Below are positions 43,104-51,998 of a DNA stretch of 64,000 bases, piece by piece. The DNA comes from Aquitalea sp. LB_tupeE. GTDB lineage: Bacteria > Pseudomonadota > Gammaproteobacteria > Burkholderiales > Chromobacteriaceae. Every line of letters starts with the position of its first letter. Within the stretch, counting starts at the first letter, position 1. The notes under the pieces were generated by a model. That model made no database searches, was not told where the DNA came from, and was given only the letters and a program-made list of their open reading frames with translations. The translations under genes and the position numbers were made by a program. Location: the NCBI RefSeq assembly GCF_013391415.1, contig NZ_JACAXB010000034.1, positions 1 to 64,000 of the forward strand, given 5' to 3'.

Positions 43104-43369
43104 GCACGGAACCCAGCACCATCAGCGTATGGGATGCACTTGAATCCAACCCGCAACAAGCGGCCAATCTGCGTGTGCGTGCCGCATTGATGCGCCAGAT
43201 TTCCACCACGCTGAGTGAACTAGGACTGACCCAGGCGGAAGCTGCACAGCGCTGCGGTGTCAGCCAGCCGCGCATCAGCCAGTTGATGAACGGCCAGATT
43301 GCATCGTTTTCGCTGGATGCCCTGGTCAATATCGCGGCGGCGCTCGGTCAGACAGTTGAAATCCGCTAA
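43100..43369 (+). CDS. HigA-type XRE antitoxin
   Basis: 89 residues from ATG 43100 (ATGA with the toxin). LRVRAALMRQISTTLSELGLTQAEAAQRCGVSQPRISQLMNGQIASFSLDALVNIAAALG is a helix-turn-helix of the antitoxin group that pairs with Gp49-like toxins; it neutralises the toxin and represses the pair. Confidence 0.87.
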   Translation: MSTEPSTISVWDALESNPQQAANLRVRAALMRQISTTLSELGLTQAEAAQRCGVSQPRISQLMNGQIASFSLDALVNIAAALGQTVEIR

Positions 43370-43481
43370 CGGGTGTATTCGCAGCCGACCGCCCATTTAC
43401 CCTGAGAGGCACGGCTGTGTAGACTTGGACTGACGGGCCTGGGTCAACTTCGACAGTTGTTCTTAAATCAAGGGATACCGC

Positions 43482-44360
43482 ATGAACGACTCAAGAAAAA
43501 CCCGTGTGATATTTTTGGCTGTTTTGAGCAGCTTTAGCCACGCCGACTTAGCCAAGGCCACCCCCAAGCCCATCAGAGAACCTAACAAATCCTTTGAAGA
43601 AAAATTGCCAACTGGCTGGAGTTCAGATTACCTGATCCGCACAATAGCGCCCCAAAAGGACAAGTCAGCATTTGTTGGTGCAATCATCAAGCCGTGGCCA
43701 GGAGAAAATGGAAAATTCATTGTCGCGCTTTGCACCACCAAGGATGGTATTTCAAGACATCAACTTGATCTTAGGGCAGATGGCTGCTCAAACGAAAGCT
43801 CGGAACTCTATCTTGGCGTTTTTGGACTGGAAATAACGCAAAAACAGTCAGCGTATATTTTATTGGCTAAAACAGAGATGCCTGTAACAGACAAGGTAGA
43901 CTGGACAGCATCCAACATAGACGGCAATGATGCTGACTGCCTGAGCAACCTCAAGGCATGTAACAAAGGCAGTTCATTTCCTGATGTATGGACATATATT
44001 GACAACACGCCCTATCGCATCAATAAAGAATATCCAACATTTGGCATTAATGCCGAATGGCGAAACAATTTTGCTGGCAGTGGCACCAGCACTTCATCTG
44101 CACTGTATTTGATTTCCCAGTTTGATGACAAACTGAAAGTCATCTTTTCGGCCCCGATGAGTTATTTCAAATCGATTGAAGGGGAATGGAACAGCAAGCA
44201 CACAAAACAGATGGTTGAAGAAGCCTTTGCCAAAAACTATCTGATCATTTCAAGCAAAGAAATGCATGGCTATAAAAATATTCTGTTACGTGAAAAAAAT
44301 GGAACATGGCACAGAACTTATCAGTGGGATAAAGAAAAGAAAGTCTATGTTGGCCAGTAG
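43482..44360 (+). CDS. Exported protein of unknown function (292 residues)
   Basis: ATG 43482. The N-terminus is basic then hydrophobic (NDSRKTRVIFLAVLSSFSHADLAKA), probably a signal peptide cut after about residue 21-27. The mature part is Lys/Ser-rich and beta-rich, with Cys pairs (ALCTTKDG, DCLSNLKACNKG) suited to periplasmic disulfides. More AT-rich than the core genes. No family recognised. It lies between the two long direct repeats, so it may move with the toxin-antitoxin pair. Confidence 0.6.
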   Translation: MNDSRKTRVIFLAVLSSFSHADLAKATPKPIREPNKSFEEKLPTGWSSDYLIRTIAPQKDKSAFVGAIIKPWPGENGKFIVALCTTKDGISRHQLDLRADGCSNESSELYLGVFGLEITQKQSAYILLAKTEMPVTDKVDWTASNIDGNDADCLSNLKACNKGSSFPDVWTYIDNTPYRINKEYPTFGINAEWRNNFAGSGTSTSSALYLISQFDDKLKVIFSAPMSYFKSIEGEWNSKHTKQMVEEAFAKNYLIISSKEMHGYKNILLREKNGTWHRTYQWDKEKKVYVGQ

Positions 44361-44409
44361 TTGTCGCTAGCCTATCACTTTCAAAATCTACAACACCAAT
44401 ACACATACT

Positions 44410-44490
44410 GTGTGACCGGGCGAGGTATGTAATCGCCTGTAATGTTTGAGCGATTTGACCTTAGCGAATCGCGAACACGGGCATATTTCG
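44410..44490 (+). repeat. Degenerate partial third copy of the 264-base repeat
   Basis: ccgggcgaggtatgtaatcg then tgtttgagcgatttgacctt and agcgaatcgcga correspond to the GGGGCGAGG...GAGCGATTTGACGTTAGC part of the long repeat with several changes. No gene in 44361-44612. Confidence 0.5.
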
Positions 44491-44612
44491 CGGCGGAACG
44501 CCCCGGTAAATCGCTGGGGCTTCCGCCCTACGCACCTACCCGTAGGGTGGATGCCCCAAAGGGGCGATCCACCGCGCCACACTTTCGAATAAATCCACTT
44601 TTCCGATCGAAA

Positions 44613-44876
44613 AACCACCGCACCAACGCGCCCACCGGCCCCGTCAAGCATGCCGACGGGTGGCCGGGGCGAGGTGTTAAGCGCCTGCTTTGTTTGAGCG
44701 ATTTGACGTTAGCAAATCGCGAGTTCAGGCGCGCCTCGCCTCGGTCGGGACCTGTCGGGCAGCCGCAGGCCATGCTTGTGGGGTGGCCTTGGAGGTGAAG
44801 GAGGGCTTGGCCACACAAGCCCTCTTTCCCGTCCGCCGCGCGGAAGCGGCAACACAAATCATCATCCGCGCAGCGG
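44613..44876 (+). repeat. 264-base direct repeat, copy 2
   Basis: Gapless match to 42393-42656. The two copies bracket the HigBA-type pair and the exported protein. Confidence 0.85.
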
Positions 44877-45062
44877 ATTCCCGCTTCAGACTGAACTTTT
44901 GGCCCACCAAATCCGCTCAACCATCTATTGCCGCAATGGATATTGACCGCTAGCCTCCAAGACTTGCGTTCAACAACGCATCGGGTTTGGCGACCCATCA
45001 CCAGCAAAAAACCAAGTAAGCAACCTATTAACTTGCGTCTATTGCACGTGAAGGACATCGCC

Positions 45063-45746
45063 ATGACTGACACCAAGCTGCATCCCCCTCCCCTTACTCT
45101 GTCCTACCTCGGCAAACCCATCCGCCTCCACCTTCACCCCCACACCTGCTGCCTGCGCGCCGACGACATCATCGCCCTGTTCGGCAGCCGACTACGCCTA
45201 CGGCTACAACAACTGCTCACCACCCAGCACTGCACCCACCACCAACACAGCAACACAGACATCTACTGGCCGGAAGCCAATCTGCAGCGTGCACTGCTGC
45301 AATGCCATCGCCCCGCTACGCAACGGCTGCGCCACTGGCTGAACCGCCATGTCCTCCCCGCCCTGCAACAACGCCCAAGCGACGCCCCACGCCACGACCA
45401 GGCATTGGCCATGGCCGCCGAGGCCGGGCAGCAGATCAGCCATGCGGTATTACGTGCGGTACTGGAACAGGGACAAGGCTGGCAGCACGGACATTGGCTG
45501 CTGACGCTGCGCTTTACCCCTAACCATGCCAGCCGCCATGCCCATGGCCGACTGTTGGCACTCAACAGCCAGGCCACGCCCTTGCAGGCATTGGCCCAGC
45601 ACATTGCCGCGCCGGACGGTTTGCCCAGCAGCAATGCAGAATTATTGCGACTGGCGGAGGCTTGCCATCAGCTATTGGCCAGACGGATGAACAAACAGGC
45701 GTGGCGGATTGAGGCAGCGGAAGACAGAACGGTGGAACCGGAGTAA
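45063..45746 (+). CDS. Bro-N/antirepressor-like protein of unknown function
   Basis: 227 residues from ATG 45063 with GAAGGA upstream. LTLSYLGKPIRLHLHPHTCCLRADDIIALFG and LRHWLNRHVLPALQQ are reminiscent of the Bro-N domain of phage antirepressors, but the match is loose. His/Gln/Leu-rich, with a helical C-terminal half. Could be a domesticated phage regulator. Convergent with the YjjJ-like gene. Confidence 0.45.
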   Translation: MTDTKLHPPPLTLSYLGKPIRLHLHPHTCCLRADDIIALFGSRLRLRLQQLLTTQHCTHHQHSNTDIYWPEANLQRALLQCHRPATQRLRHWLNRHVLPALQQRPSDAPRHDQALAMAAEAGQQISHAVLRAVLEQGQGWQHGHWLLTLRFTPNHASRHAHGRLLALNSQATPLQALAQHIAAPDGLPSSNAELLRLAEACHQLLARRMNKQAWRIEAAEDRTVEPE

Positions 45747-45766
45747 AACCCGGCGGCATGCCGGGC
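45746..45766 (-). terminator. Terminator after the YjjJ-like gene
   Basis: On the minus strand CCCGGC-atgcc-GCCGGG followed by TTTTA. Confidence 0.6.
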
Positions 45767-45771
45767 CGGGG

Positions 45772-47076
45772 TCAGCCCAGCCGCGCAATGCGCGCGGCGG
45801 CGGTGTCGATATGCGCGCCCAGCGCAGCAATGCAGGGGGCAAAACGGGCGGAGAAACCGTCATGCGCCAGCAAACGGGTGTGGAAGTCTTGCGCCAGCGT
45901 CAGGGCCTGCCGCCAGATGTCGGCGGGTACTTCGGCGCGCAGATTGGCCTCCGGCACGGTGTCGGCCAGTGCGCCACCGCCGCGTGGGGCAAAGGCCATG
46001 GGCAGCATGTCGTAGGCCGGGGCCAGTTGGTAGGGGCGGCCATGCAGGCTGATGAAGGACAGGTTGCCGCTGTGCATGTCGGTATTACCTGTCAGCGTGC
46101 CAAACGCCCACAGCAAGGCGGCAGCGGCGTGCGACTGGGGTGTGACATGGCCTGCCGCCACCAGCCGCTGCACCACCACCGGCCACGGTGCATGGGCTGC
46201 GCCAACAAATTCGGCATCCAGCGCGCGCAGGGAAAACACCGCCACCCGACCCAGCGGGCCGATGCGGTCGAAGCGTGGCACTTCCAGAAAGCGTTGGGGG
46301 CCGAAATCCCACAGCGTGGTAGTAACGCCCAGCACGGCCAGGGCCAGGTGTTCGGCCAGCAGCAAGTCGCGCCAGCGCTGGCTGACGGCGTTGTCTTCGG
46401 CGGCGGTGAATTTCACCAGCACATGGCCGTGTTCGGTGTAGGCGCAGAACTTGGGCTGCTCGCCTCCGGCAGACGAACCGGGCAGTTCGCCCGCACTGGC
46501 GGCTTGTGCCAGCGCCGGGAAGCCCTGCTCGCGCTGAATTGCCTGCGGTATGGGCATGGACAGGAAATGCTGACGGGCAGCGTCGCCAATCAGCAGATTG
46601 CCAATCACATCATGACCATGGGTCAGCAAGGCGCGCAGAATGTCGGCATCGCCCCAGTGTTCCGGATTGGCGGGCAGGCCCAGGCTTGCGGCGTGGGCAG
46701 AGGCATAGGCGCGGCCCAGGTAGCCTTGCGGTCGCATGTCCTCCAGCCACCACGGCAGCCCGTTGCTGTGCAGCCAAACGCCATCAGCATGCTGCATGAC
46801 AAAGCCGTCTGGCCGTACCGGCAGCAGGCGGCCCAGTTCCCGAATTTGCCCGGCATCGCTGACACGGTAAATGGGCAGTGCCAGCTGGCTGCGCCGGGTG
46901 TCGCGCAGTGCATAGTGAATAGCTGGCCCGGCCCCCAGGCGTAGTACCTCATCGCCCAGCGCGGTCAGTGCGCGGGATACCGTTGGCTGGCTTAAGCCTG
47001 TTATTTCAACAAGTTGCCGTGCAGTGTGCAATCCACCAGCCAGTTGCTGACGCAGGGTTTCGGTATGACGTGACAT
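45772..47076 (-). CDS. yjjJ: YjjJ-type HipA-like kinase toxin
   Basis: 434 residues from ATG 47076. An N-terminal winged helix (TARQLVEITGLSQPTVSRALTALGDEVLRLG) is fused to a HipA-like kinase: the Gly-rich SSAGGEQPKFCAYTEHGHVLVKF, NTDMHSGNLSFI with catalytic Asp/Asn, and LAPAYDMLPMAF. E. coli YjjJ is a HipA-like toxin that works without a separate HipB, the fused HTH providing self-repression. A 12-bp tandem repeat lies 15 bases upstream of the start and is a likely binding array for that HTH. Confidence 0.85.
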   Translation of the reverse strand: MSRHTETLRQQLAGGLHTARQLVEITGLSQPTVSRALTALGDEVLRLGAGPAIHYALRDTRRSQLALPIYRVSDAGQIRELGRLLPVRPDGFVMQHADGVWLHSNGLPWWLEDMRPQGYLGRAYASAHAASLGLPANPEHWGDADILRALLTHGHDVIGNLLIGDAARQHFLSMPIPQAIQREQGFPALAQAASAGELPGSSAGGEQPKFCAYTEHGHVLVKFTAAEDNAVSQRWRDLLLAEHLALAVLGVTTTLWDFGPQRFLEVPRFDRIGPLGRVAVFSLRALDAEFVGAAHAPWPVVVQRLVAAGHVTPQSHAAAALLWAFGTLTGNTDMHSGNLSFISLHGRPYQLAPAYDMLPMAFAPRGGGALADTVPEANLRAEVPADIWRQALTLAQDFHTRLLAHDGFSARFAPCIAALGAHIDTAAARIARLG

Positions 47077-47090
47077 GATATGAATGAATT

Positions 47091-47138
47091 ATTGAATAGC
47101 TTATTGAATAGCTTATTGAATAGCTTATTGAATAGCTA
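47091..47138. repeat. Four tandem copies of a 12-bp unit at the yjjJ promoter
   Basis: attgaatagctt three times and attgaatagcta once, immediately upstream of the yjjJ ATG. The junction aatagctatt is itself a palindrome and each unit pairs nearly with itself, so the array could be four operator sites or a slippage-prone spacer. Confidence 0.85.
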
Positions 47139-47305
47139 TTGTAGTCAAGCAGTGGCAAACCGTCACCTGCTGGGTAATCGGCAGGGGCAGCACCAGGCCG
47201 CTGCACGATAGATCTGCCACGATAAATTATTTGTCATGAATAATCATGACGTGGGAATAAACCGATAAAATGTAAATCTTTGTTAACGCATCACTGGAGA
47301 TTGTT

Positions 47306-47770
47306 GTGAAGATTTGCACCGCTGCTGCCCTTATCGCTGCCGTACTGCTGACCGGCTGTGCCTCGGTCGACATGGCGTCCAAAGAAGAATCCGCCCGTGC
47401 CAAAACCTTTGCCGCCCCTTCCGCAGGCAAGGCCGGGCTTTATATTTATCGCAACAGCTTTGTGGGCAAGGCGCTGAAGAAAGACATTTTTGTTGATGGC
47501 AAGTGCGTGGGCGAAAGCGCTCCGGACGTGTTCTTCCGCACAGAGGTAGCTGGCGGCGTGATGCACAAGCTGGACACTGAATCGGAATTCTCTTCCAACA
47601 CCATCGCGTTGATGACCGAGGCTGGTCGAAACTACTTTGTCCGCCAGTACATCAAGCTGGGCGTGTTTGTGGGCGGTGCCGGGCTGGAGCCGGTGACGGA
47701 AGAGGAAGGCAAGGCCGATGTGCTGAAGCTGGAACTGGCCAAGGGCGGCCATTGCGACGGCACGCCCTGA
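47306..47770 (+). CDS. DUF2846-type lipoprotein
   Basis: 154 residues from GTG 47306 with CTGGAGATTGTT upstream. Lipobox LLTGC, lipidated Cys18. The mature part has AGLYIYRNSFVGKALKKDIFVDGKCVGESAPDVFF and NYFVRQYIKLGVFVGGAGLEPVTEEEG, the DUF2846 pattern. Function unknown; probably in the outer or inner membrane facing the periplasm. Confidence 0.75.
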   Translation: MKICTAAALIAAVLLTGCASVDMASKEESARAKTFAAPSAGKAGLYIYRNSFVGKALKKDIFVDGKCVGESAPDVFFRTEVAGGVMHKLDTESEFSSNTIALMTEAGRNYFVRQYIKLGVFVGGAGLEPVTEEEGKADVLKLELAKGGHCDGTP

Positions 47771-47798
47771 TCTGGTGACTGTCTGTCACGCATCATCA

Positions 47799-47820
47799 CG
47801 CCGGCACTTGCCGGCGTTTT
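47799..47820 (+). terminator. Terminator after the lipoprotein gene
   Basis: CGCCGGC-actt-GCCGGCG then TTTT. Confidence 0.75.
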
Positions 47821-47836
47821 GCATGGTGCACGGGCC

Positions 47837-48520
47837 TTATGGCGCGGGCTGGCGCAACAGCAGGTCTTCGTAAAACGCGCCAAAGGGCAAGACCGGATGG
47901 CGGATCTGGATTTCCAGTATCCACACGCCGGCATCCGGGCAGTCGGCAAAATCGCCCAGCTTGCCCGCCTGATAAATGGCGTGCGGAAAATCGGACACGC
48001 GGTGGCCCCGCACCTCCAGATTCAGCTGCCAGCCCTGCGTCGCAGCACACTCGGCGGCATAGTCGTACAACGCTGTGCCAGCACAAGCGGTGGCTTGCCA
48101 ATGCTGGCTCACCCTCTGCCACAAGGCATGGCAGGCATCCACGCAGGCGTGCATGGCCGGGTTGTTGCCAGTCACAAAACTGGCACCGCTATCGCCTTCG
48201 TGGCCGTCCCACACCACGCCCAGGTCGATGAAATAGATATCGTCCTCGCCCAGTACATGGTCCGGGTCGTTCTTCTGACGGAAGGTTTTCAGCGTGCTGC
48301 TGCCAAAGCGGATGACGATGGCGTGCCAGATGCGCTCCATGCCCATGTCTTCCAGGGTGGCTTTGGCCAGCTGCTTGGCTTGCTGTTCGGTCATGCCCGG
48401 TTTTATCTGTGCCGCAATGCGGTGGATGGCGGCAAAGGTGCGGTTGCGGGCATGCAGCATTTTGGCCAGAGCATACTGCGGGCCAACGGCTTGCGGGCCG
48501 GGTGTCACGGTGGCGGGCAT
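47837..48520 (-). CDS. M24-family metallopeptidase (pita-bread fold)
   Basis: 227 residues from ATG 48520 with a strong AGGAGGTGAC site. Aminopeptidase P/methionine aminopeptidase-like: IYFIDLGVVWDGHEGDSGASFVTG supplies the two Asp metal ligands, HRVSDFPHAIY the His, and VWILEIQIRHPVLPFGAFYEDLLL the Glu. Shorter than full prolidases because it lacks the creatinase N-terminal domain. Substrate unknown. Convergent with the lipoprotein gene. Confidence 0.75.
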   Translation of the reverse strand: MPATVTPGPQAVGPQYALAKMLHARNRTFAAIHRIAAQIKPGMTEQQAKQLAKATLEDMGMERIWHAIVIRFGSSTLKTFRQKNDPDHVLGEDDIYFIDLGVVWDGHEGDSGASFVTGNNPAMHACVDACHALWQRVSQHWQATACAGTALYDYAAECAATQGWQLNLEVRGHRVSDFPHAIYQAGKLGDFADCPDAGVWILEIQIRHPVLPFGAFYEDLLLRQPAP

Positions 48521-48774
48521 GTCACCTCCTGTGCAGGAAAGTATGGAAACCAGCCGCAAAACTAGCATGGCCAGCGGCATGGCGGGCTGCCCTTGCACGC
48601 CATCATTTACCCCGGCTGCGACATGGATGGGGGCATCGACTGCATTACATTAGCAAATTCCCATACAAGCTTGTCATCCCGCCGGGCTTGACCGCGTTAT
48701 ACAGACAGGCGCTACCGTGCCGCGCACAGGTGCGTAACAGCACCCTTCCCTTTCCCTTATTGGAAAAAACCAAC

Positions 48775-49236
48775 ATGAAACGCATTCTGCTTTGCTGCCT
48801 TGCTACCCTTGCCCTGTCTGCCTGTTCCAGCCACAAACCGCCGCAAGCCTCTGCCGTTGCCCCACAGGCTGTAGCACCGCAGGCGGCCAAACCGGTAGCA
48901 GACAGCGCAGCACTGGCCAAGGCAGCGCTGGAGAAGAAGATTGATGCCAATATGGCAGCCAACCCGGCTTTCATTCCGTTTGCTGCCGACAGCCGCGAGC
49001 TGGATGAAGCAGGCAAAGGGCAGATCCTGCGCCAGATTGCCAGCTTCCAGTCCAGCAAGAAGCTGATCATCCGCGGCTACTGCCATCACGGCAGCAGCAA
49101 TGCCCGTGCCGTAGCCCACGCCCGCGCCGTGGCGGTGAAGCAGTTCCTGGTGGCATCCGGCGTACCGGCAAAACACCTTGTTGTCCGCTACAACACCGAC
49201 AAGGACGCCCAGGGCGTGCAGATTACCAGCAAGTAA
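48775..49236 (+). CDS. OmpA-C-domain lipoprotein
   Basis: 153 residues from ATG 48775. Lipobox LSAC with Cys17, a Pro/Ala/Val linker, then a peptidoglycan-binding OmpA domain: FIPFAADSRELDEAGKGQIL, KKLIIRGYCHHGSSNARAVAHARAVAVKQFLVASGV. The usual D/R peptidoglycan contacts are partly replaced (GYCHHGS for the GHTD-type loop), so binding may differ. Confidence 0.75.
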   Translation: MKRILLCCLATLALSACSSHKPPQASAVAPQAVAPQAAKPVADSAALAKAALEKKIDANMAANPAFIPFAADSRELDEAGKGQILRQIASFQSSKKLIIRGYCHHGSSNARAVAHARAVAVKQFLVASGVPAKHLVVRYNTDKDAQGVQITSK

Positions 49237-49284
49237 GCCAAAACGCCCTGCACAGGCGGGCTGGTGCTGAGCACGGTTTATCTA

Positions 49285-49290
49285 TATAAT
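49285..49290 (+). promoter_or_regulatory. -10 box of ssrA
   Basis: TATAAT 15 bases before the mature 5' end; the -35 is not clear. Confidence 0.55.
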
Positions 49291-49304
49291 CGTCAGTCTT
49301 ATCT

Positions 49305-49669
49305 GGGGGCGACCTGGTTTCGACGGGGGTTGCGAAGCAGATGGGGGCATACCGGGATTTCAGTCATCCCGTAAAACACTGAATTTTTTTAGTCGCAAAC
49401 GACGAAACTTACGCTCTAGCAGCCTAACGGCCGGCTAGACACTACAACGGTTCGCAGATGGGCCGGGGGCGTCAAAACCCTGTAGTGTCACTTTACATCT
49501 GCTAGTGCCTTTCCGGGTTACTTGGTCTGGTGCGAAACTTTAGGTAACTCGCCAAAGCTCAGCCTGTCCGTCGGCGTAGCGGAGGTTAAATCCAAATGAC
49601 ACGACTAAGTATGTAGAACTCACTGTAGAGGACTTTCGGACGCGGGTTCGATTCCCGCCGCCTCCACCA
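49305..49669 (+). ncRNA. ssrA: Transfer-messenger RNA (tmRNA)
   Basis: 365 bases. The 5' GGGGGCG pairs with CGCCTCC before the encoded ACCA 3' end. The T-loop GGTTCGATTCC and D-like GACCTGGTTTCGACGGGG are intact. The tag frame runs 49395-49427 and reads ANDETYALAA then TAA, the tag of Neisseria and relatives. tmRNA rescues stalled ribosomes with SmpB. Its 3' end is the attachment site of the integrated element that follows; the gene itself is left complete. Confidence 0.97.
49656..49669 (+). other. attL core at the 3' end of ssrA
   Basis: CGCCGCCTCCACCA. Variants occur at 61219-61231 (one base shorter) and 62481-62494 (one change). The identity shared by all three sites is this 3' end, consistent with a tyrosine integrase that uses the T-arm/acceptor part of tmRNA. 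Confidence 0.75.
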
Positions 49670-49704
49670 AATTAGCATTTCACACCGTGTCATGGTGTGC
49701 CAAG

Positions 49705-49737
49705 AACCCCGGAAAATAAGCCTTCCGGGGTTTTTTT
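49705..49737 (+). terminator. Element-borne terminator just after ssrA
   Basis: AACCCCGGAA-(8)-TTCCGGGGTT then seven T. It stands in for the native ssrA terminator, which was displaced to 61240. Confidence 0.85.
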
Positions 49738-49770
49738 ATGGCTTTTATCGTGTCATGACGTGTCTTGACA

Positions 49771-49853
49771 TGCCCCCACCCCAGGGGGCATAAAAGGGGG
49801 CATAAGCAACGGGGGCACAAGTCGATGCCCCCAAGTCCCTGAAAGATGCCCCC
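49771..49853. promoter_or_regulatory. Probable integrase arm-binding sites, left end
   Basis: GGGGGCA or its complement TGCCCCC at 49771, 49784, 49796, 49811, 49826 and 49847 (six copies). Two more copies at 61137 and 61149 lie just inside the right end, the arrangement expected for arm-type sites. Confidence 0.6.
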
Positions 49854-49854
49854 T

Positions 49855-51123
49855 ATGCCCCTTACAGTCGCTGCCTGCAAGAACATTAAACCCCGCGATA
49901 ACGGCAAGCCCTTCAAGCTGAGTGACGAACGGGGCATGTATCTGGAAGTCATGCCAAACGGCGCAAAGTATTGGCGATTGAAGTACCGCTTCAATGACAA
50001 AGAAAAGCGCCTTGCCCTTGGCGTGTACTGCGGGCCGACCCAGTATGACGAAAAGGGAAAGGCAATAGCTGACAAGGTAATTACTGGGCTTGGCGAGGCC
50101 AGAGAGAAGCGCGACGAAGCCCGCCGCCTGCTGGCCGAAGGTATCGACCCAGGCGAACTGCGCAAAGTTACCAAGGCAACCAGCAAGCTGAGTGCTGAAA
50201 ACAGCTTCGAGGCCGTTGCCCGCGAGTGGTTTGCCAAGTATCTGCCCACTTGGAGCGAAGGCCACGCCACCCGCATCATCCGCCGCCTGGAGCGCGACAT
50301 ATTCCCTTGGCTGGGCAACCGCCCCATTGCTGAAATCACCGCCCCGGAGCTGCTGGCCAGCTTGCAGCGCATCGAAAAGCGCGATGCCATCGAGACGGCG
50401 CACCGGGCAATGCAGAACTGCGGCCAGGTATTCCGCTATGCCGTTGCCACTGGCCGAGCCGAACGCAACCCGGCTGCCGACCTGGTGGGCGCAATTGCCC
50501 CCGCCGTCAAAACATCGTTCCCCACCATCACAGACCCCAGCAAGATTGCCGAACTGCTACGCGCCATCGACGGCTACAAGGGCAGCTTCATCACTCAGTG
50601 CGCCCTGAAACTGGCCCCACTGGTATTTGTACGCCCTGGTGAGCTACGGCAAGCAGAGTGGGCCGAGATCGACCTTGAAAACCGGGTTTGGACGATACCG
50701 GCTGAACGCATGAAGATGCGGGAAAAGCATTTTGTGCCACTGTCACAGCAGGCCGTGGCCATCCTGACCGAGCTGCAAGCCCTGACCGGCAGCCGTCAGT
50801 ATGTTTTCCCTGGCGCACGGACCAATGGCCGACCAATGAGTGACAACACCGTCAACGCCGCCCTACGCCGCCTTGGCTACAGCAAAGAGGACATGACCGG
50901 CCACGGCTTCCGGCATATGGCGTCCACACTGCTGAATGAACAGGGATGGAACCGGGATGCCATCGAACGCCAGATGGCACACGCCGAGCGCAATAGCATC
51001 CGGGCAACCTACAACTATGCCGAGTACCTGCCAGAACGAACCAAGATGATGCAGTCTTGGGCAGACTACCTGGACGGCTTGAAGGCTGGCGCAAAAGTGA
51101 CGCCGCTGTTTAAGTCAGCCTGA
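49855..51123 (+). CDS. P4-type tyrosine integrase
   Basis: 422 residues from ATG 49855 (MPLTVAACKNIKP); ATG 49846 is also possible. An N-terminal arm-binding domain (DERGMYLEVMPNGAKYWRLKYRF), a core-binding SAM-like domain (WFAKYLPTWSEGHATRIIRRLERDIFPWLG) and the catalytic domain with Arg in FVRPGELRQAEW, HGFRHMAST (His-x-x-Arg), HAERNSIRATYNYAEYL with the nucleophilic Tyr. Integrates at the ssrA 3' end that lies 185 bases upstream. Confidence 0.92.
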   Translation: MPLTVAACKNIKPRDNGKPFKLSDERGMYLEVMPNGAKYWRLKYRFNDKEKRLALGVYCGPTQYDEKGKAIADKVITGLGEAREKRDEARRLLAEGIDPGELRKVTKATSKLSAENSFEAVAREWFAKYLPTWSEGHATRIIRRLERDIFPWLGNRPIAEITAPELLASLQRIEKRDAIETAHRAMQNCGQVFRYAVATGRAERNPAADLVGAIAPAVKTSFPTITDPSKIAELLRAIDGYKGSFITQCALKLAPLVFVRPGELRQAEWAEIDLENRVWTIPAERMKMREKHFVPLSQQAVAILTELQALTGSRQYVFPGARTNGRPMSDNTVNAALRRLGYSKEDMTGHGFRHMASTLLNEQGWNRDAIERQMAHAERNSIRATYNYAEYLPERTKMMQSWADYLDGLKAGAKVTPLFKSA

Positions 51124-51803
51124 CGCTGAATTTACACCAGCAATATCAGAAAAAACTAATCAAGATGACAATTGGGGGCGATGCTTTGTTGTGCGAGCAC
51201 ACACACAATGTTGCATTAATGAAACAGAAAAATACAAGATATTGATTGGAAAAGGCAGGCAATCAGGTGAGGAGGCGAACCTTAGCAACCCAACCCACAC
51301 CTTGCAAGCAAATGCCATCAAATGCGGCAGAACGTGACAAAACGATGCTGAATTAGTTGCGGGTATACAACACAGCCACAGAATCGAATAACGTGCCAAT
51401 AACGCAAAATTACGTGGGGTAGCGCACCTGCACTTTTGCATGGTTCAAGACTAAATCATAATTTCAGCCGCAAATTGCGCGTACATATAGAGTGATGCCG
51501 TACAATATGGCCTGTGACTTAATCAGGACGCAAAAAAGGCCGCCCGGCAAGGCAGCCTGATTTGCCAGTCACTTCAAAGCAACTGATCGAGTCGGGTTTA
51601 CGAGACCCTTCCCGGTTACCAACCCCTGGCGAGGGGTGGCGTGGATATTTAGCGAAACACTAAACCCGCCCTTTATATCGTCAATTCCCTAGCAAGTAAA
51701 ATTGAATGTTCCACACTGCCCCATTTTGTGGCGCATTGTGTCATGCATGACATATTTGCTTTGCTTGGCGATATGCCCCTTGCCTTTTCACAAAGGCATT
51801 CTT
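51124..51803. other. Intergenic region between integrase and AlpA genes
   Basis: 680 bases. A hairpin ACCCCT-ggcg-AGGGGT (51622-51637) and pyrimidine-rich leader-like sequence are visible. A 93-codon minus-strand frame at 51160-51441 has no ribosome site and low-complexity content; I do not call it. Confidence 0.5.
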
Positions 51804-51998
51804 ATGCATCCGTATTTTCTTCCCCTGCCGCAAGTCGCGGCACGTTATAGCGTTACACGGAACACCATCTATCGCTGGCTGAATGGCGATACCGTGCAAG
51901 ACTTCCCCCGCCCTATCAAGCTTGGCAAGGCTGTCGTATTCGACATCCAAGAGCTTGAGGCATGGGAGTCTGCGCAACGTGCAAAGAGGGCCGCTTAA
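51804..51998 (+). CDS. AlpA-family excisionase/regulator
   Basis: 64 residues from ATG 51804 with AAAGG upstream. LPQVAARYSVTRNTIYRWLNGDTVQDFPRPIKLGKAVVFDIQELEAWE is the AlpA winged helix. Likely controls excision with the integrase. Ends in TAATG with the next gene. Confidence 0.78.
   Translation: MHPYFLPLPQVAARYSVTRNTIYRWLNGDTVQDFPRPIKLGKAVVFDIQELEAWESAQRAKRAA

Noticed and set aside
45709-46944. 411-codon open frame opposite yjjJ
   Set aside because: Mirror frame of the YjjJ-like gene, which has clear kinase and HTH motifs.
47091-47138. CRISPR-like array
   Set aside because: Units are 12 bases in direct tandem with no spacers. The 9-base iterons at 55.7 and 57.6 kb are likewise not CRISPR; no array was found in the window.
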